Shown piece after piece: positions 9,174 through 18,387 of a stretch of 64,000 nucleotides of DNA (positions are counted from its first letter, which is position 1; every line of letters starts with the position of its first letter). Source of the DNA: an uncultured Draconibacterium sp. (GTDB lineage Bacteria > Bacteroidota > Bacteroidia > Bacteroidales > Prolixibacteraceae); the NCBI GenBank assembly GCA_947492175.1, contig CANLMQ010000014.1, positions 1 through 64,000 of the forward strand, written 5' to 3'. Under the pieces are notes generated by a model. It was not told the origin of the DNA. It did no database searches and saw only the letters and a list, made by a program, of their open reading frames with translations. The position numbers and the translations under genes are program-made.

Positions 9174-10385
9174 ATGAATGTAATCTTGAGTATAGGGGTT
9201 TTAATTTTTTCGGGATTTATTTTGGGAGAATTTGCCGAAAAAGTAAAATTACCGAGAATCTCAGGTTACATTTTGGCCGGTATCTTATTAAATCCTGATC
9301 TGTCAGGAATTATGTCAGATCAATTTGTAGAACATACCGATCCCTTACTTTCTGTTTCCCTTTCATTTATAACCTTTTCAATAGGAGGTTCGCTGTCTGC
9401 CAAAAAACTGAAAGCTACAGGCAAAAAAGTGCTGTTTCTTACTGTTTCAGAATCCTTATTTGCATTTTTGTCGGTGTTTCTGTTCATGTTTCTGAGTCTT
9501 TATTTTTTCATCCCGATTTTTGATTCTGTTTTTGTTATTATAGCAATTAGCCTTGTTCTCGCTTCGTTGGCAGCGCCTACCGATCCGTCGGCAACATTGG
9601 CCGTAATACACGAATTTAAAGCAAAAGGAGAAGTAAGTTCAACAATGCTCGAAATTGCTGCTTTTGATGATATTGTAGGTATTGTTATTTATTCGTTGGT
9701 AACTGCATTCGCAGCGTATTTTTTGGGCAGCACTGATGTTGAGTTTGGGCAGGTGCTTTTAGGATTGGGTAAGAATATTGGCGGCGCAATTTTAATTGGA
9801 GTCTGTGTTGGAGTGTTGTTTAACTTTATTGTAAAAGTATTTAAGAAAGAACCGGAGGGAACCTTGATTGTATTAACATTTGGGTTAGTATTACTGAGTT
9901 ATGGGATATCAGAATACCTGGGATTTGAATCGTTACTTGCAACAATGACAGTGGGTGTTTTGGTTACAAATTTAAATCCCATGTCTGAAAAAATATTTCG
10001 ACTTATTGAACGCTATACAGATGAATTAATCTTCGTCGTTTTTTTTACTCTCTCCGGTTTACATCTGCAGTTGTCTTCAATATCAGGCAGTTTTATTTTA
10101 ATTGTAATTTACATTTTTGCAAGAGGAATAGGAAAGTTTTCAGGAGTATACACCAGTTCGTTATTTTTTAAAACCAGTGCAAAGATAAAGAAATATGCTG
10201 CGGGAGGTTTAATTCCTCAGGGTGGTATCGTAATTGGACTGGCACTTTTGCTTGCAAAAGAATCTGTTTTTAAAGAAACTGCCTCGATGATAATTGGAGT
10301 TGTAATAGGGGCTGCTTTAATACATGAGATTGTTGGACCCGTTATCTCAAAACTGGCGTTAAAAAAGGCAGGTGAAATTAAATAA
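9174..10385 (+). CDS. Cation:proton antiporter (CPA/Kef-NhaP type)
   Basis: 403 residues, almost entirely hydrophobic with about 12 membrane helices. The conserved motifs are APTDPSATLAVIHE (about 139-152) and EIAAFDDIVGIVIY (about 161-174), the latter carrying the paired acidic residues typical of CPA2 exchangers. It lacks the C-terminal TrkA-N/TrkA-C regulatory domains of full Kef proteins, so it is a compact transporter. It probably exchanges Na+ or K+ for H+ at the inner membrane. It stands alone, with 183 bp of upstream non-coding sequence. Confidence 0.88.
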   Translation: MNVILSIGVLIFSGFILGEFAEKVKLPRISGYILAGILLNPDLSGIMSDQFVEHTDPLLSVSLSFITFSIGGSLSAKKLKATGKKVLFLTVSESLFAFLSVFLFMFLSLYFFIPIFDSVFVIIAISLVLASLAAPTDPSATLAVIHEFKAKGEVSSTMLEIAAFDDIVGIVIYSLVTAFAAYFLGSTDVEFGQVLLGLGKNIGGAILIGVCVGVLFNFIVKVFKKEPEGTLIVLTFGLVLLSYGISEYLGFESLLATMTVGVLVTNLNPMSEKIFRLIERYTDELIFVVFFTLSGLHLQLSSISGSFILIVIYIFARGIGKFSGVYTSSLFFKTSAKIKKYAAGGLIPQGGIVIGLALLLAKESVFKETASMIIGVVIGAALIHEIVGPVISKLALKKAGEIK

Positions 10386-10515
10386 AGCAGATTATTAACT
10401 CCGGCTTCGCTACAACTTGTAATTTGAATCCTGATTGTTTGCTTCAGTAAGCACGAAGACTTTCGGATATGTTATTTATCATATCGAATGTATTGGCTCG
10501 AGCTGATAAATTCTT

Positions 10516-10600
10516 TATACTTGTAGTGTAATACCGTTCAGGTATTATGTGTGTTTGGGGGTTAACATTTAGAAGGAGACTATTGAGTCTCCTTTTTTCG
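10516..10600 (+). ncRNA. Candidate small RNA with promoter-like start and intrinsic terminator
   Basis: In the 358-bp gap after the antiporter a TATACTTG (10516-10523), close to the TAnnTTTG -7 consensus, lies 23 bp after a TTGG (10493-10496). It is followed by a hairpin TAATACC/GGTATTA (10529-10547) and a terminator at 10573-10598. This would give a transcript of about 65-70 nt. It could equally be the 3' end of the antiporter mRNA. I see nothing else in 10386-10743. Confidence 0.35.
10573..10598 (+). terminator. Rho-independent terminator
   Basis: AAGGAGAC (10573-10580), loop TATTGA, GTCTCCTT (10587-10594), then a T run. The stem is perfect over 8 bp. The T run is only on the plus-strand side, so it serves plus-strand transcription. 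Confidence 0.85.
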
Positions 10601-10743
10601 TTTTTATATATCTGGTTTTTTTCTACGGGAAATTTAACTCATCCTGAAACTCCTGATTCAGCCGGGCCATGTAGTGTTTTGGCTGCCCTTTCGTAAGCAG
10701 CATTAAATTTGGGGTAATTAAAATATAAAATAAGGAATTCTGT

Positions 10744-11187
10744 TTATTGTAATCTGATGTAAGTTTCAATAATTAAACGGTCGACATTTAACTCCTCAAT
10801 TTTTTCTATTCCTTTTTGAATGAGCGTATCGTTATTGATTTCTATCTCAAAATCAAAAGTATGATCTTCCCATTCGCGAAAATTGCAAAATTCCAAATGC
10901 TCAGTGTAGGTAGTTCCTTTCAGCGAGTATTTCCCTCCACCGGCTACAAATACAGCCGTAGAATCTGCTCCCTTATTTAAGTCGTGGCGAAGAAACGAAA
11001 AGTGATTTGCATTAATAATTTTAATTGTTTTTTGACCTGCGGTGTAATCAGTAAAGACAGTGTCGTTTTGCTGAATGGTTTCGCCTGAAATAAGAAGCCA
11101 GGTCCCTTCTATAGGGAGCTCGGTTTTGCAAGTGGGCTGGCAGGCAAAAAATAAGGAAAGGATTAGTAGAAAGGCTGGTATTTTCAT
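10744..11187 (-). CDS. Small lipoprotein, lipocalin/DUF4488-like
   Basis: 147 residues. A lipobox-like end to the signal (LSLFFACQ, Cys about 16) indicates a membrane-anchored lipoprotein. The mature part begins IEGTWLLISGE and continues with short beta-strand-like segments, resembling lipocalin-like/DUF4488 domains of Bacteroidota; the family assignment is tentative. It starts 2 bp after the lipB stop codon and is therefore probably cotranscribed with lipB, but no functional link to lipoylation can be read from it. Confidence 0.7.
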   Translation of the reverse strand: MKIPAFLLILSLFFACQPTCKTELPIEGTWLLISGETIQQNDTVFTDYTAGQKTIKIINANHFSFLRHDLNKGADSTAVFVAGGGKYSLKGTTYTEHLEFCNFREWEDHTFDFEIEINNDTLIQKGIEKIEELNVDRLIIETYIRLQ

Positions 11188-11189
11188 AG

Positions 11190-11858
11190 TTAGTATATGG
11201 TATTAAATTTTTCCATAGCTATTCTTTTTACTTCATCCATCGAAATCTCTTTCCCCAGTTCCTGTTGAATAGAAGTAACTGCCGACGAGGCAAAACCACA
11301 AGGATTGATGTAGTTGTAGTAACGCATGTCGGTATTTACATTTAATGCAAAACCATGCATGGTAACGTAACGGCTAACACGTACACCAATGGCACATATT
11401 TTACGGGCACGCACTTTGTGTTCAGGTTGCAGCCAAACACCGGTTGCTCCTTCTTTTCGTCCGCCTTCCAGTCCAAATTCGGCAATGGTTTCAATAATGG
11501 CATCCTCCATTTTTTCGATGTACTCGCGTACGCCTATTTTGTAGTATTCAAGGTCGATAATCGGATAGCCTACCAGTTGTCCCGGACCATGGTATGTGAT
11601 ATCTCCGCCCCGGTTTATTTTATAAAAAGTAGCATCAATTTTCTTTAGAAAATCGGTGGCGGCAAGCAGATTACTTTCATCGCCGCTTTTTCCAAGCGTA
11701 TAAACATGCGGATGTTCAACAAGAAGAAAATGGTTTTTTTCGGAAGCCTGCTTTTTTGCCCGTTTATCATCCGAAACTTCTTTTAGCAATTCTTCCTGGT
11801 AGTCCCAGCATTCTTTGTAATCTTTTAAACCAACGTCGATATAATTAAAATTTGCCAT
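11190..11858 (-). CDS. lipB: Octanoyltransferase LipB
   Basis: 222 residues, the usual family length. It moves octanoyl groups from acyl carrier protein to lipoyl domains of 2-oxoacid dehydrogenases and GcvH. Conserved features are HPHVYTLGKSGD (50-60), RGGDITYHGPGQ (83-94), the catalytic Lys in ARKICAIGV (about K153) and the catalytic Cys in NPCGFASS (C187). It is cytoplasmic. It lies 66 bp downstream of lipA on the same strand, forming the standard de novo lipoylation pair. Confidence 0.97.
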   Translation of the reverse strand: MANFNYIDVGLKDYKECWDYQEELLKEVSDDKRAKKQASEKNHFLLVEHPHVYTLGKSGDESNLLAATDFLKKIDATFYKINRGGDITYHGPGQLVGYPIIDLEYYKIGVREYIEKMEDAIIETIAEFGLEGGRKEGATGVWLQPEHKVRARKICAIGVRVSRYVTMHGFALNVNTDMRYYNYINPCGFASSAVTSIQQELGKEISMDEVKRIAMEKFNTIY

Positions 11859-11924
11859 ACTTTATTGAGATTGAAAATAGATTGAATGCTTATTTTAAAC
11901 TTTGAACTTTAAACTCTGAACTAC

Positions 11925-12788
11925 TTAAGCATTTACATGTTCTTCGGCTCTGTATGAGCTGCGTACCAGAGGCGAACTTTCAACAAACTTAAATCCTTTT
12001 CTGATTCCTATATTGCGGTATTCCACAAATTTTTCAGGTTCGATGTACTCCTGCACCGGCATGTGTTTGGTTGTTGGGGCAAGGTATTGTCCAATGGTCA
12101 TAACTTTACAGCCGGCCTCCAGCAGATCGTCCATGGTTTGTAAAACATCTTCATGGGTTTCGCCCAGTCCCAGCATAATTCCCGATTTTGCCCTGCCAAA
12201 ATTCTCTGCGATGTATTTTATTACATCTAAACTACGGCGGTATTTGGCTGCAAAACGAATAAAAGGAGTTAGTTTTTCTGTGGTTTCCAGATTGTGCGAA
12301 ATCACATCGGGACCAGCGTCAATTACCTGTTGAATTAATTCTTCTTTGCCCCTGAAATCTGGAATCAATACCTCGATTTTTGTCTCTGGATTTACACGTT
12401 TTACTTCGCGGATTGTTTCGGCCCATATTCCGGCACCCTGATCTTCCATATCGTCGCGGTCGACCGAAGTAATTACACAGTGTTTTACTCCCATAATCCG
12501 AACAGATTCTGCCAGTTTTTTAGGTTCTTCCAAATCGGCAGGTAAGGGTACTCCGTTTGGTACGGCACAGAATTTACAGCGGCGTGTGCAAATGTTGCCC
12601 AGTATCATAAAAGTGGCAGTTCCACGGTTCCAGCATTCGCCAATATTAGGGCAATTCCCACTGGTACAAATGGTATGTAATCCGTGCTTGTCGACCAAAT
12701 TTTTAACCTTTGAGTAACTTTCGCCTTTTGGCATTTTCATCTTCATCCATTTGGGCAATCGCTGCCTGTCCTTCAACTCGTGAGCCAT
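11925..12788 (-). CDS. lipA: Lipoyl synthase LipA
   Basis: 287 residues. A radical-SAM enzyme inserting two sulfurs into protein-bound octanoyl chains. The auxiliary cluster cysteines are C41, C46 and C52 (CTSGNCPNIGEC). The radical-SAM CxxxCxxC is C67, C71, C74 (CTRRCKFC). The C-terminal RSSY motif (about 275-279), whose Ser ligates the auxiliary cluster, is present. It is the first gene of the lipA-lipB-lipoprotein unit. The 293-bp divergent gap to the TPR gene is AT-rich, and I see no clear lipA promoter in it. Confidence 0.97.
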   Translation of the reverse strand: MAHELKDRQRLPKWMKMKMPKGESYSKVKNLVDKHGLHTICTSGNCPNIGECWNRGTATFMILGNICTRRCKFCAVPNGVPLPADLEEPKKLAESVRIMGVKHCVITSVDRDDMEDQGAGIWAETIREVKRVNPETKIEVLIPDFRGKEELIQQVIDAGPDVISHNLETTEKLTPFIRFAAKYRRSLDVIKYIAENFGRAKSGIMLGLGETHEDVLQTMDDLLEAGCKVMTIGQYLAPTTKHMPVQEYIEPEKFVEYRNIGIRKGFKFVESSPLVRSSYRAEEHVNA

Positions 12789-13056
12789 AATATAAACTGA
12801 CTAAAAATTATTTTATCGTTTTATTCTGTGCCTTTTTCATTTTTACTGCTGTAAAATCTCCTTCAATAGCGAATACTATTCTCGTCGATTTTACCTTGTC
12901 TAAATAAAAAATTCATCAGAATAATACCGACAAATTTCATTTAGACAGTTTATGAAAAATTTATGCAAATGTAAAAGTTTTAAAATCAATGTAAACCTGA
13001 TAAACTCCCAAATCGCAAAATTGTTTTCAAAAAAACCATTCTTTGCGCAACTGTGT

Positions 13057-13064
13057 TATTTTTG
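13057..13064 (+). promoter_or_regulatory. Bacteroidota -7 element upstream of the TPR gene
   Basis: TATTTTTG matches the TAnnTTTG -7 consensus and ends 17 bp before the ATG at 13082. A -33 TTTG at the expected spacing is not obvious, so the call rests on one element. Confidence 0.4.
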
Positions 13065-13081
13065 TACGAGCTTAAGATATT

Positions 13082-14986
13082 ATGAAGTACTTTATTATAC
13101 TGCTTTTATTGTTTTTTGGGTTGAACGAAAGTTTTGGACAAAACAAACGGACGGAAGTTCAAACCAAGTCGAGTCTTGCCATACGGTACTACAATGCCAA
13201 AGACTATGAAAAGGCTATGCCTTTGTTAAAAGAGGTTTTTCAGTTAACAAAAAGCAGTACGTATTTTCGATATTATATAAACAGCCTGGTTGAATTAAAG
13301 CAGTTTGATGAAGCTGAAGATGAAATACAGCGGGCCATAAAAAAACAAAAGCCGGTTCGTCCGGATTACCTGGTGCATTGGGGGCGCGTTTTAAAAATGC
13401 AAAACCGGAATGATGAGGCGAACGCAAAATTTCAGGAAGCCATTGATAACATCCAATCCAACAAAGGAAGTTATTTAAATACTGCAAATACGTTTTTAGG
13501 TTGGGGCGAATACGAACTGGCAAAACAAACCTATCTGAAAGGTCGAAATGTATTGGCAGGTGAAATGTTTAGTTACGAGTTGGCAAGAGCGTATCTGTAT
13601 TTGCGCGACTATGAAAACATGATGGAAGAGTACCTGAATCTTTTGGTGCAAAGTGAAAAGCATTTGCAGCGTGTTCAAAGCAGTCTTTCGTCGGCTATGC
13701 GATTAGATATCGACGATGGTTTACGTAATCAATTCAGAGCACAGGTTTTAACGCGTATTCAAAATAATCCCGAGGTTATTGGTTATAACCGTTTGTTGAT
13801 TTGGTTTTTCCTGCAGGAAAAGAAATTTTCTAGCGCCTTGCGTCAATCAATTGCTTTGGATAAAAGAACCGGAGCCGAAGACGCACAGATTGCTCAATTG
13901 GGGAGCATGGCTTTAAAAAATACAGAGTATGCCGAGGCCAAAAAAGCATATGCCTATTTAATGGGAAAAGGAGAGGAAAGCCCATATTATTCGCAGGCCA
14001 ATGCTTTAAATATTCATGCTTCGTATTTGGAGTATGTAAATGAATTTCCGGATGATACGGAGAAAGGAGCTGCGTTGGCACAGCAGATCGAAAGTGGTTT
14101 GGAATACCTGAACTACGGGCCGGCTACGTTAAATCTGATCAGAGAATATGCTCATTTGCTGGCATTTTATTTAAACGATACACAAAAGGCACTGTCTGTT
14201 TTAAACAGAGGACTGGAAGTTCCTCAGCTGAAGCCGGAACAAATTGGTGGTTTAAAAACAGAAAAAGCCGACATTTATGTTTATGCCAACGATCCCTGGG
14301 AAGCCATGCTGATTTATTCGCAGGTTATCGACGCCAATAAAAAGAATACTTTGGGCGATGAGGTGAAGCTTAAAAAGGCAAGGCTGGGATATTACATGGG
14401 AAATTTTAGTTGGGCAAAAGCGCAGCTTGATGTATTAAAAGCAAGTACTTCGAAACTTACAGCCAACGATGCCATGGAACTTTCGATGATGATCGGGAAC
14501 AACCTGAACCTGGATACCACAGCTGTGCCTTTGCAATTATTTGCCAAAGCCGATTTGCTGTTTTTTCAGAACCATGACGATGAGGCCATGCTGGTTTTAG
14601 ATTCAATTGCCGATGTTTATCCGTACCATACGCTGGTTGACGATATTCTGTTCCGAAAAGCAAAAATTGAAGTTGAAAACCGGAATTATGCTTTAGCCGC
14701 TGAATACCTCGAAACCATTACCACTGATTTTAGCTACGAATTATTGGGCGACGATGCTTTGTATCTACTGGCCGAAATCTACAATTATCAATTGAACGAA
14801 AAAGAAAAGGCCAAAGATCTGTACAAACAAATGTTATCCAGCTATCCGGGTAGTGTTTTTATTGAAGAGTCGCGTGCAAAATACCGCGAACTGCGGGAGG
14901 TTTACCCTGATAAAGATTTGGAAGAGTTGTTTATGGAGGGGAAAGAAAACTTATTTCAGCGGGCAATCGAAAATACCGAGTTTTAG
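13082..14986 (+). CDS. Secreted tetratricopeptide-repeat protein
   Basis: 634 residues. The N-terminal signal peptide ends near NESFGQ. The remainder is helical TPR-like repeats throughout, for example ARAYLYLRDYENMMEEY and AEIYNYQLNEKEKAKDLY, with the last repeats near 530-610. Such proteins are periplasmic or surface scaffolds. The family is widespread in Bacteroidota without a known partner. It is transcribed alone, divergently from lipA. Many overlapping frames on the other strand are artefacts of this gene. Confidence 0.85.
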   Translation: MKYFIILLLLFFGLNESFGQNKRTEVQTKSSLAIRYYNAKDYEKAMPLLKEVFQLTKSSTYFRYYINSLVELKQFDEAEDEIQRAIKKQKPVRPDYLVHWGRVLKMQNRNDEANAKFQEAIDNIQSNKGSYLNTANTFLGWGEYELAKQTYLKGRNVLAGEMFSYELARAYLYLRDYENMMEEYLNLLVQSEKHLQRVQSSLSSAMRLDIDDGLRNQFRAQVLTRIQNNPEVIGYNRLLIWFFLQEKKFSSALRQSIALDKRTGAEDAQIAQLGSMALKNTEYAEAKKAYAYLMGKGEESPYYSQANALNIHASYLEYVNEFPDDTEKGAALAQQIESGLEYLNYGPATLNLIREYAHLLAFYLNDTQKALSVLNRGLEVPQLKPEQIGGLKTEKADIYVYANDPWEAMLIYSQVIDANKKNTLGDEVKLKKARLGYYMGNFSWAKAQLDVLKASTSKLTANDAMELSMMIGNNLNLDTTAVPLQLFAKADLLFFQNHDDEAMLVLDSIADVYPYHTLVDDILFRKAKIEVENRNYALAAEYLETITTDFSYELLGDDALYLLAEIYNYQLNEKEKAKDLYKQMLSSYPGSVFIEESRAKYRELREVYPDKDLEELFMEGKENLFQRAIENTEF

Positions 14987-15027
14987 TGGTTTGATGAAGG
15001 CAGTTGAGGATTACGTACAAGTGGAGT

Positions 15028-15212
15028 GCGAGATTTTGAAACGGTTTCCTGTCAAAATCGCACGGAGCCAAGCCGGCTTTTTTTACATTACTTTTAAAAC
15101 GGCAATCCGTTAAAGCCGGATTGCCCGTGGTTGGACAAGGCGAAAAGACTAGAATGCAAGCCCCTTCGCTGGTGCGGATTTATAATCCGTACCTCAGCCG
15201 GCATTATATGCC
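15028..15212. repeat. Cluster of REP-like hairpins
   Basis: Four hairpins lie in under 200 bp: GCGAGATTTTGA/TCAAAATCGC (15028-15061), GGCAATCCG/CGGATTGCC (15101-15125), CGGATT/AATCCG (15175-15189) and GGCAT/ATGCC (15200-15212). A weak terminator-like AGCC/GGCT plus T run sits at about 15067-15084. The set resembles repetitive extragenic palindromes of Bacteroidota. It fills the gap after the TPR gene. Confidence 0.6.
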
Positions 15213-15246
15213 ATCAGAACACTTAATTATTAAAAGCAGGCTTTTA

Positions 15247-16272
15247 TTACTTTTTCCCCATGGAAATAAAAGTAGCGAGACGAACTCTTACTGGTTCATC
15301 TCGTTGTTTGCCTGGTATCCATTTGGGACATGATCTAAAAATTCGTTTTATCTCATCTTGACATTCATGGCAATCTTCAACCCCTTTTTCAATAACGATA
15401 TTGCTAAGACTTCCATCTTTTTCCACAACGAACTTTACAGCTGCGGTTCCTGAACAATTTCCGAAGATGTCATTTAAGTTATCTTGAACATATAATTTAA
15501 AAGAGTTATTATAGTTTTTATGTTTAAATGTAGGCATTTCCTCAACAATAAAATATATAGTATTCTCACTAGATTCTGGTTTAATGCCATAACTTAATGC
15601 TGCCGATATTTCAAATGCCTTTCCAGCTTGGTGGTTAAATTGAAACATATCCATTATTCTTTCAATCTCTTGATAAATATCTTTATGAATATTTGGAGAT
15701 GCAACTTCGTGCCATAGAATTCGCCCTTCTTTACCAACAGTACAATTAATTATAGCTTGAAAATTATTATTATTATCACGTGCTCGTGGCGGTAAATGGA
15801 AATTGTTTTTCAAGAATGAATCTAACGAGTCAATAACCTGATAACCGAGCTCTTTTGTTTTCATAGAATTTCGATGGTACTGGGCTCGTTTGATTTTCTT
15901 GGCTTTTAACTCTTTATAAAATACAGTATCAACATTTTCAACTTCATCATAATATACCCATAAACCACTCATAATATCATTCTTATAATTTCCTTTAGAA
16001 TAATAACTGTTATTTTCATTATAAGTGATGGATAAACCGTCAAATACACTAGGGGTTAAGGAACTCAATTCATAGTAACCATAAACAACTCCATCTATGT
16101 ATTTATCTGTAATATAGTATCTATTATCTTTTATAATCGCTTCTCGAATATATTTTGCGCTGTCTTTTTGAGTAACAGAATTACTTTCATTCAGATAAAC
16201 TTTAATTGTGTCTTGAGCAAAAGTCCTTATAACTGAGAATAGGATAAAGGTTACTAAAATTATTTTCTTCAT
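15247..16272 (-). CDS. Secreted TonB C-terminal-domain protein with MORN-like segment
   Basis: 341 residues. The signal peptide ends near IRTFAQ. Residues of about 90-110 (SKGNYKNDIMSGLWVYYDE) resemble MORN/YwqK-type repeats. Two TonB-C-like domains follow: about 160-230 (around AIINCTVGKEGRILWHEV) and 265-341 (AVKFVVEKDGSLSNIVIEKG, then WIPGKQRDEPVRVRL). Proteins of this build are common accessory genes in Bacteroidota. They carry the TonB fold but no inner-membrane energy-transducing helix, so a classical TonB role is not implied. It shares its plan with the broken neighbour at 16434-17327, suggesting paralogues. Confidence 0.8.
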   Translation of the reverse strand: MKKIILVTFILFSVIRTFAQDTIKVYLNESNSVTQKDSAKYIREAIIKDNRYYITDKYIDGVVYGYYELSSLTPSVFDGLSITYNENNSYYSKGNYKNDIMSGLWVYYDEVENVDTVFYKELKAKKIKRAQYHRNSMKTKELGYQVIDSLDSFLKNNFHLPPRARDNNNNFQAIINCTVGKEGRILWHEVASPNIHKDIYQEIERIMDMFQFNHQAGKAFEISAALSYGIKPESSENTIYFIVEEMPTFKHKNYNNSFKLYVQDNLNDIFGNCSGTAAVKFVVEKDGSLSNIVIEKGVEDCHECQDEIKRIFRSCPKWIPGKQRDEPVRVRLATFISMGKK

Positions 16273-16433
16273 ATAGGTTATTTTTTGTATGTGTCTGCCT
16301 CTAATGTTTTGTTCAAGTTTTCGTTACGGATCTCGGAGAGTGTTCCTGTTAGCAAGGACGAAACAACGAGGCCGGAATTGTGGTTGGATAACGCACTAGC
16401 CCCGCTTTGAAATTTGCACTTAGCATTTGTTTT

Positions 16434-17327
16434 TTATTGATTGAATGAAGCATTTATAAGCAATTTATTGGAATCAATTTTACGTTCTAAGGTTAAAAAC
16501 ACGGGTTTGTCAAAATACGATGGTATCCAGTCATTTGGAAATGCTTGAATAAGCTGTTCCAGCTCTAAATCTGCCTTTTCTGTTCCATTCGAACTAATTT
16601 TTTCTATGGTTAATACTCCATCCTTTAATTCTAACTTAAGAATTAGCTTTATGTAAGCATTATTGAACGCTATGGCTTCTTCATGCCAAAAGTAGAAGCT
16701 GTAAAATCGATCCATACCTCCTAGAAAAGGACATTTTTGATTTGTAGAATCTGATAATGAAGAAAAGCTCATTTTGTTAGATGAATGATTGAATACATGA
16801 ATTAATGTTCCATTACTGTCATAGTAGTTCCAGGTACCTGTTTTTTCCCCTGAGTCATAAATTCCCATAACAGAAATTAAGCTATCGTTTGTTTCAACAG
16901 AGACCTTCCCATTTTTATCGACCACAACAGGGCTGTGGCTATTTAGAAAAGACGACTATGACTCATTTATCTGTACAGGTTTGTAATACTCTTTCCAAAT
17001 GCCTTGCTTTTTATCAGCGTGATATTTTCCAAATGATTTTAAAAATCCCGTAGAATAAAAGAAGTACCATTCTCCAACCCGCTTGTCATTTTCGAAAAAT
17101 CCAAACTCAATAGGTATTTGGCTTAATAAGTATCTTTGAAATTTAACATATTCCCCATGTTTTATATTTTTATTATCCTTTAACACATTATACTCTTCAA
17201 TAAATATTCCTTTTTCTACTCGCTTCTGCTTTGTTTCTTGACAATAAGAATTAATACTAATAATTAGACCAAGAAGGGTTGAAATGATTAAAACTTGTTT
17301 CATAGGTTTCTGAATAATTTGTTTCAA
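16434..17327 (-). pseudogene. MORN-like/TonB-C protein interrupted by an in-frame TAG
   Basis: The region encodes one reading frame of about 297 codons split by a single TAG at 16956-16958. Upstream of the stop lie a signal peptide (ending near NSYCQ) and MORN-like repeats (GEWYFFYSTGFLKSFGKY). Downstream, in the same frame without any shift, are another MORN-like unit (GEKTGTWNYYDSNGTLIH) and a TonB-C-like end (WIPSYFDKPVFLTLE). The two halves together match the plan of the gene at 15247-16272. Either a recent nonsense mutation has inactivated it, or only the short N-terminal form is made. Readthrough and sequencing error cannot be excluded. Confidence 0.75.
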
Positions 17328-17506
17328 AATAAATACTAACCGTCACTTACACGTTGTCGGGGCGGATTTTGGAGCGCGTTCCTGTCCGAAGGACATGGAG
17401 CTGCGAAACGAGAATTGGAGCGAAGCGGAAATCGGCCTAAAGCCAATCCGCAGTTGGCTACCACCAAACCCCGCCCTGCAATATGTACTGTGTTAGGTAA
17501 CGTATT
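17328..17506. repeat. Imperfect inverted-repeat spacer, attC-like
   Basis: The 179-bp spacer carries GTTAGGTAAC (17492-17501) at one end and CTAACCGTCAC near 17338 at the other, with GC-rich imperfectly complementary arms between them (GGGCGGGGTTT against AAAATCCGCCC in minus-strand reading). It is more GC-rich than its flanks. Integron attC sites pair ACCTAAC-type and GTTAGGT-type boxes in this way, but it is longer than typical attC sites and the second box is not a full match, so this is only a resemblance. Confidence 0.4.
17492..17501. repeat. Left 10-bp inverted repeat flanking the nuclease gene
   Basis: GTTAGGTAAC here and its exact reverse complement GTTACCTAAC at 18378-18387 flank the single gene at 17507-18361. 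The match extends inward (TATT) with one mismatch. Confidence 0.7.
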
Positions 17507-18361
17507 TTATTCTTTTATATCTCGTTCTAAATATTTATTCGGATTACTTTTATAATCCTCCACAATAGAATTACAGAATTTAAGTATTTTGTTATTAATA
17601 TGATTTTTAAGTTTCTCCTTGGTTATAAAGTCAACAAGATATTGCCCATTAATTGTCTTAGATTTTATTTCTCGAATAAAGGAAACACTATCAACAAGCA
17701 CAGGCTTTTTTATGGAATCATATGATTGAATTGCATATATTTCACTGTTGAGCACAACCATTGGAAAAAACAAATAAATATATTTCCATTCTCCCTTAAA
17801 TTGCTTTACATATTTAATTTGGGAATTTAGTGCTTTTATCAAAGGATAAAATATTCCATCATATATATTATCATGCATGGCTTCCCAATTTTTTCCTTTC
17901 CTGATAATTTTACAGAATTGTACTGCTTTATCTTCTGTTTTATAATAATAGTGACTTTTCTTTAGCTCTAAATACTGAAATGGAGGTATGTCTGATACAA
18001 AGTTATATCCGTCTTTTGATGTATGTTTCCAATATTTTTCTACGGGAAATAGATATTCAATCGGAGCAGGATTTAAATCGTATTTATTCTTTTTTCTTTT
18101 AATAAAAACAAATGGATTTTGATTGTTTTTGCACTCACAGATTAGTACGGTATATATAGTTAGTTTTTTTTCTTCGTCTCTAAATAATTCTTGTGGAGCC
18201 AAGATGTCTATTTCTCTTGATTTTCCTTCTTCTTCATCTTCAAAAGAGGCATTTGTTTTGACGTTGAAATTCATCTCCTCTAAAGTGGTCGCAATTTCTT
18301 GTTCCATCAGATAACCACTTTTTTCAACAGCCTTTAATATTTCATCTTCTGGTATTTTCAT
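17507..18361 (-). CDS. PD-(D/E)XK nuclease-like protein
   Basis: 284 residues, no signal peptide. The N-terminal 110 residues have the spacing of a restriction-endonuclease-like core: GYLMEQEIATTLEEMNFNV (helix with Glu), REIDILA (about 50-56, catalytic Asp candidate) and ICECKN (E-x-K, about 73-78). The remainder has no motif I recognise. Related Mrr-like proteins cut DNA in defence or repair; nuclease activity here is inferred from the motif only. It is flanked by 10-bp inverted repeats and sits in an accessory island, as for a mobile cassette gene. The start at 18361 is an ATG. Confidence 0.65.
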   Translation of the reverse strand: MKIPEDEILKAVEKSGYLMEQEIATTLEEMNFNVKTNASFEDEEEGKSREIDILAPQELFRDEEKKLTIYTVLICECKNNQNPFVFIKRKKNKYDLNPAPIEYLFPVEKYWKHTSKDGYNFVSDIPPFQYLELKKSHYYYKTEDKAVQFCKIIRKGKNWEAMHDNIYDGIFYPLIKALNSQIKYVKQFKGEWKYIYLFFPMVVLNSEIYAIQSYDSIKKPVLVDSVSFIREIKSKTINGQYLVDFITKEKLKNHINNKILKFCNSIVEDYKSNPNKYLERDIKE

Positions 18362-18377
18362 TGACCTGTTTTAATAT

Positions 18378-18387
18378 GTTACCTAAC
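18378..18387. repeat. Right 10-bp inverted repeat flanking the nuclease gene
   Basis: GTTACCTAAC is the exact reverse complement of 17492-17501. A further hairpin AACCCAA/TTGGGTT lies just outside, at about 18397-18414. Confidence 0.7.
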
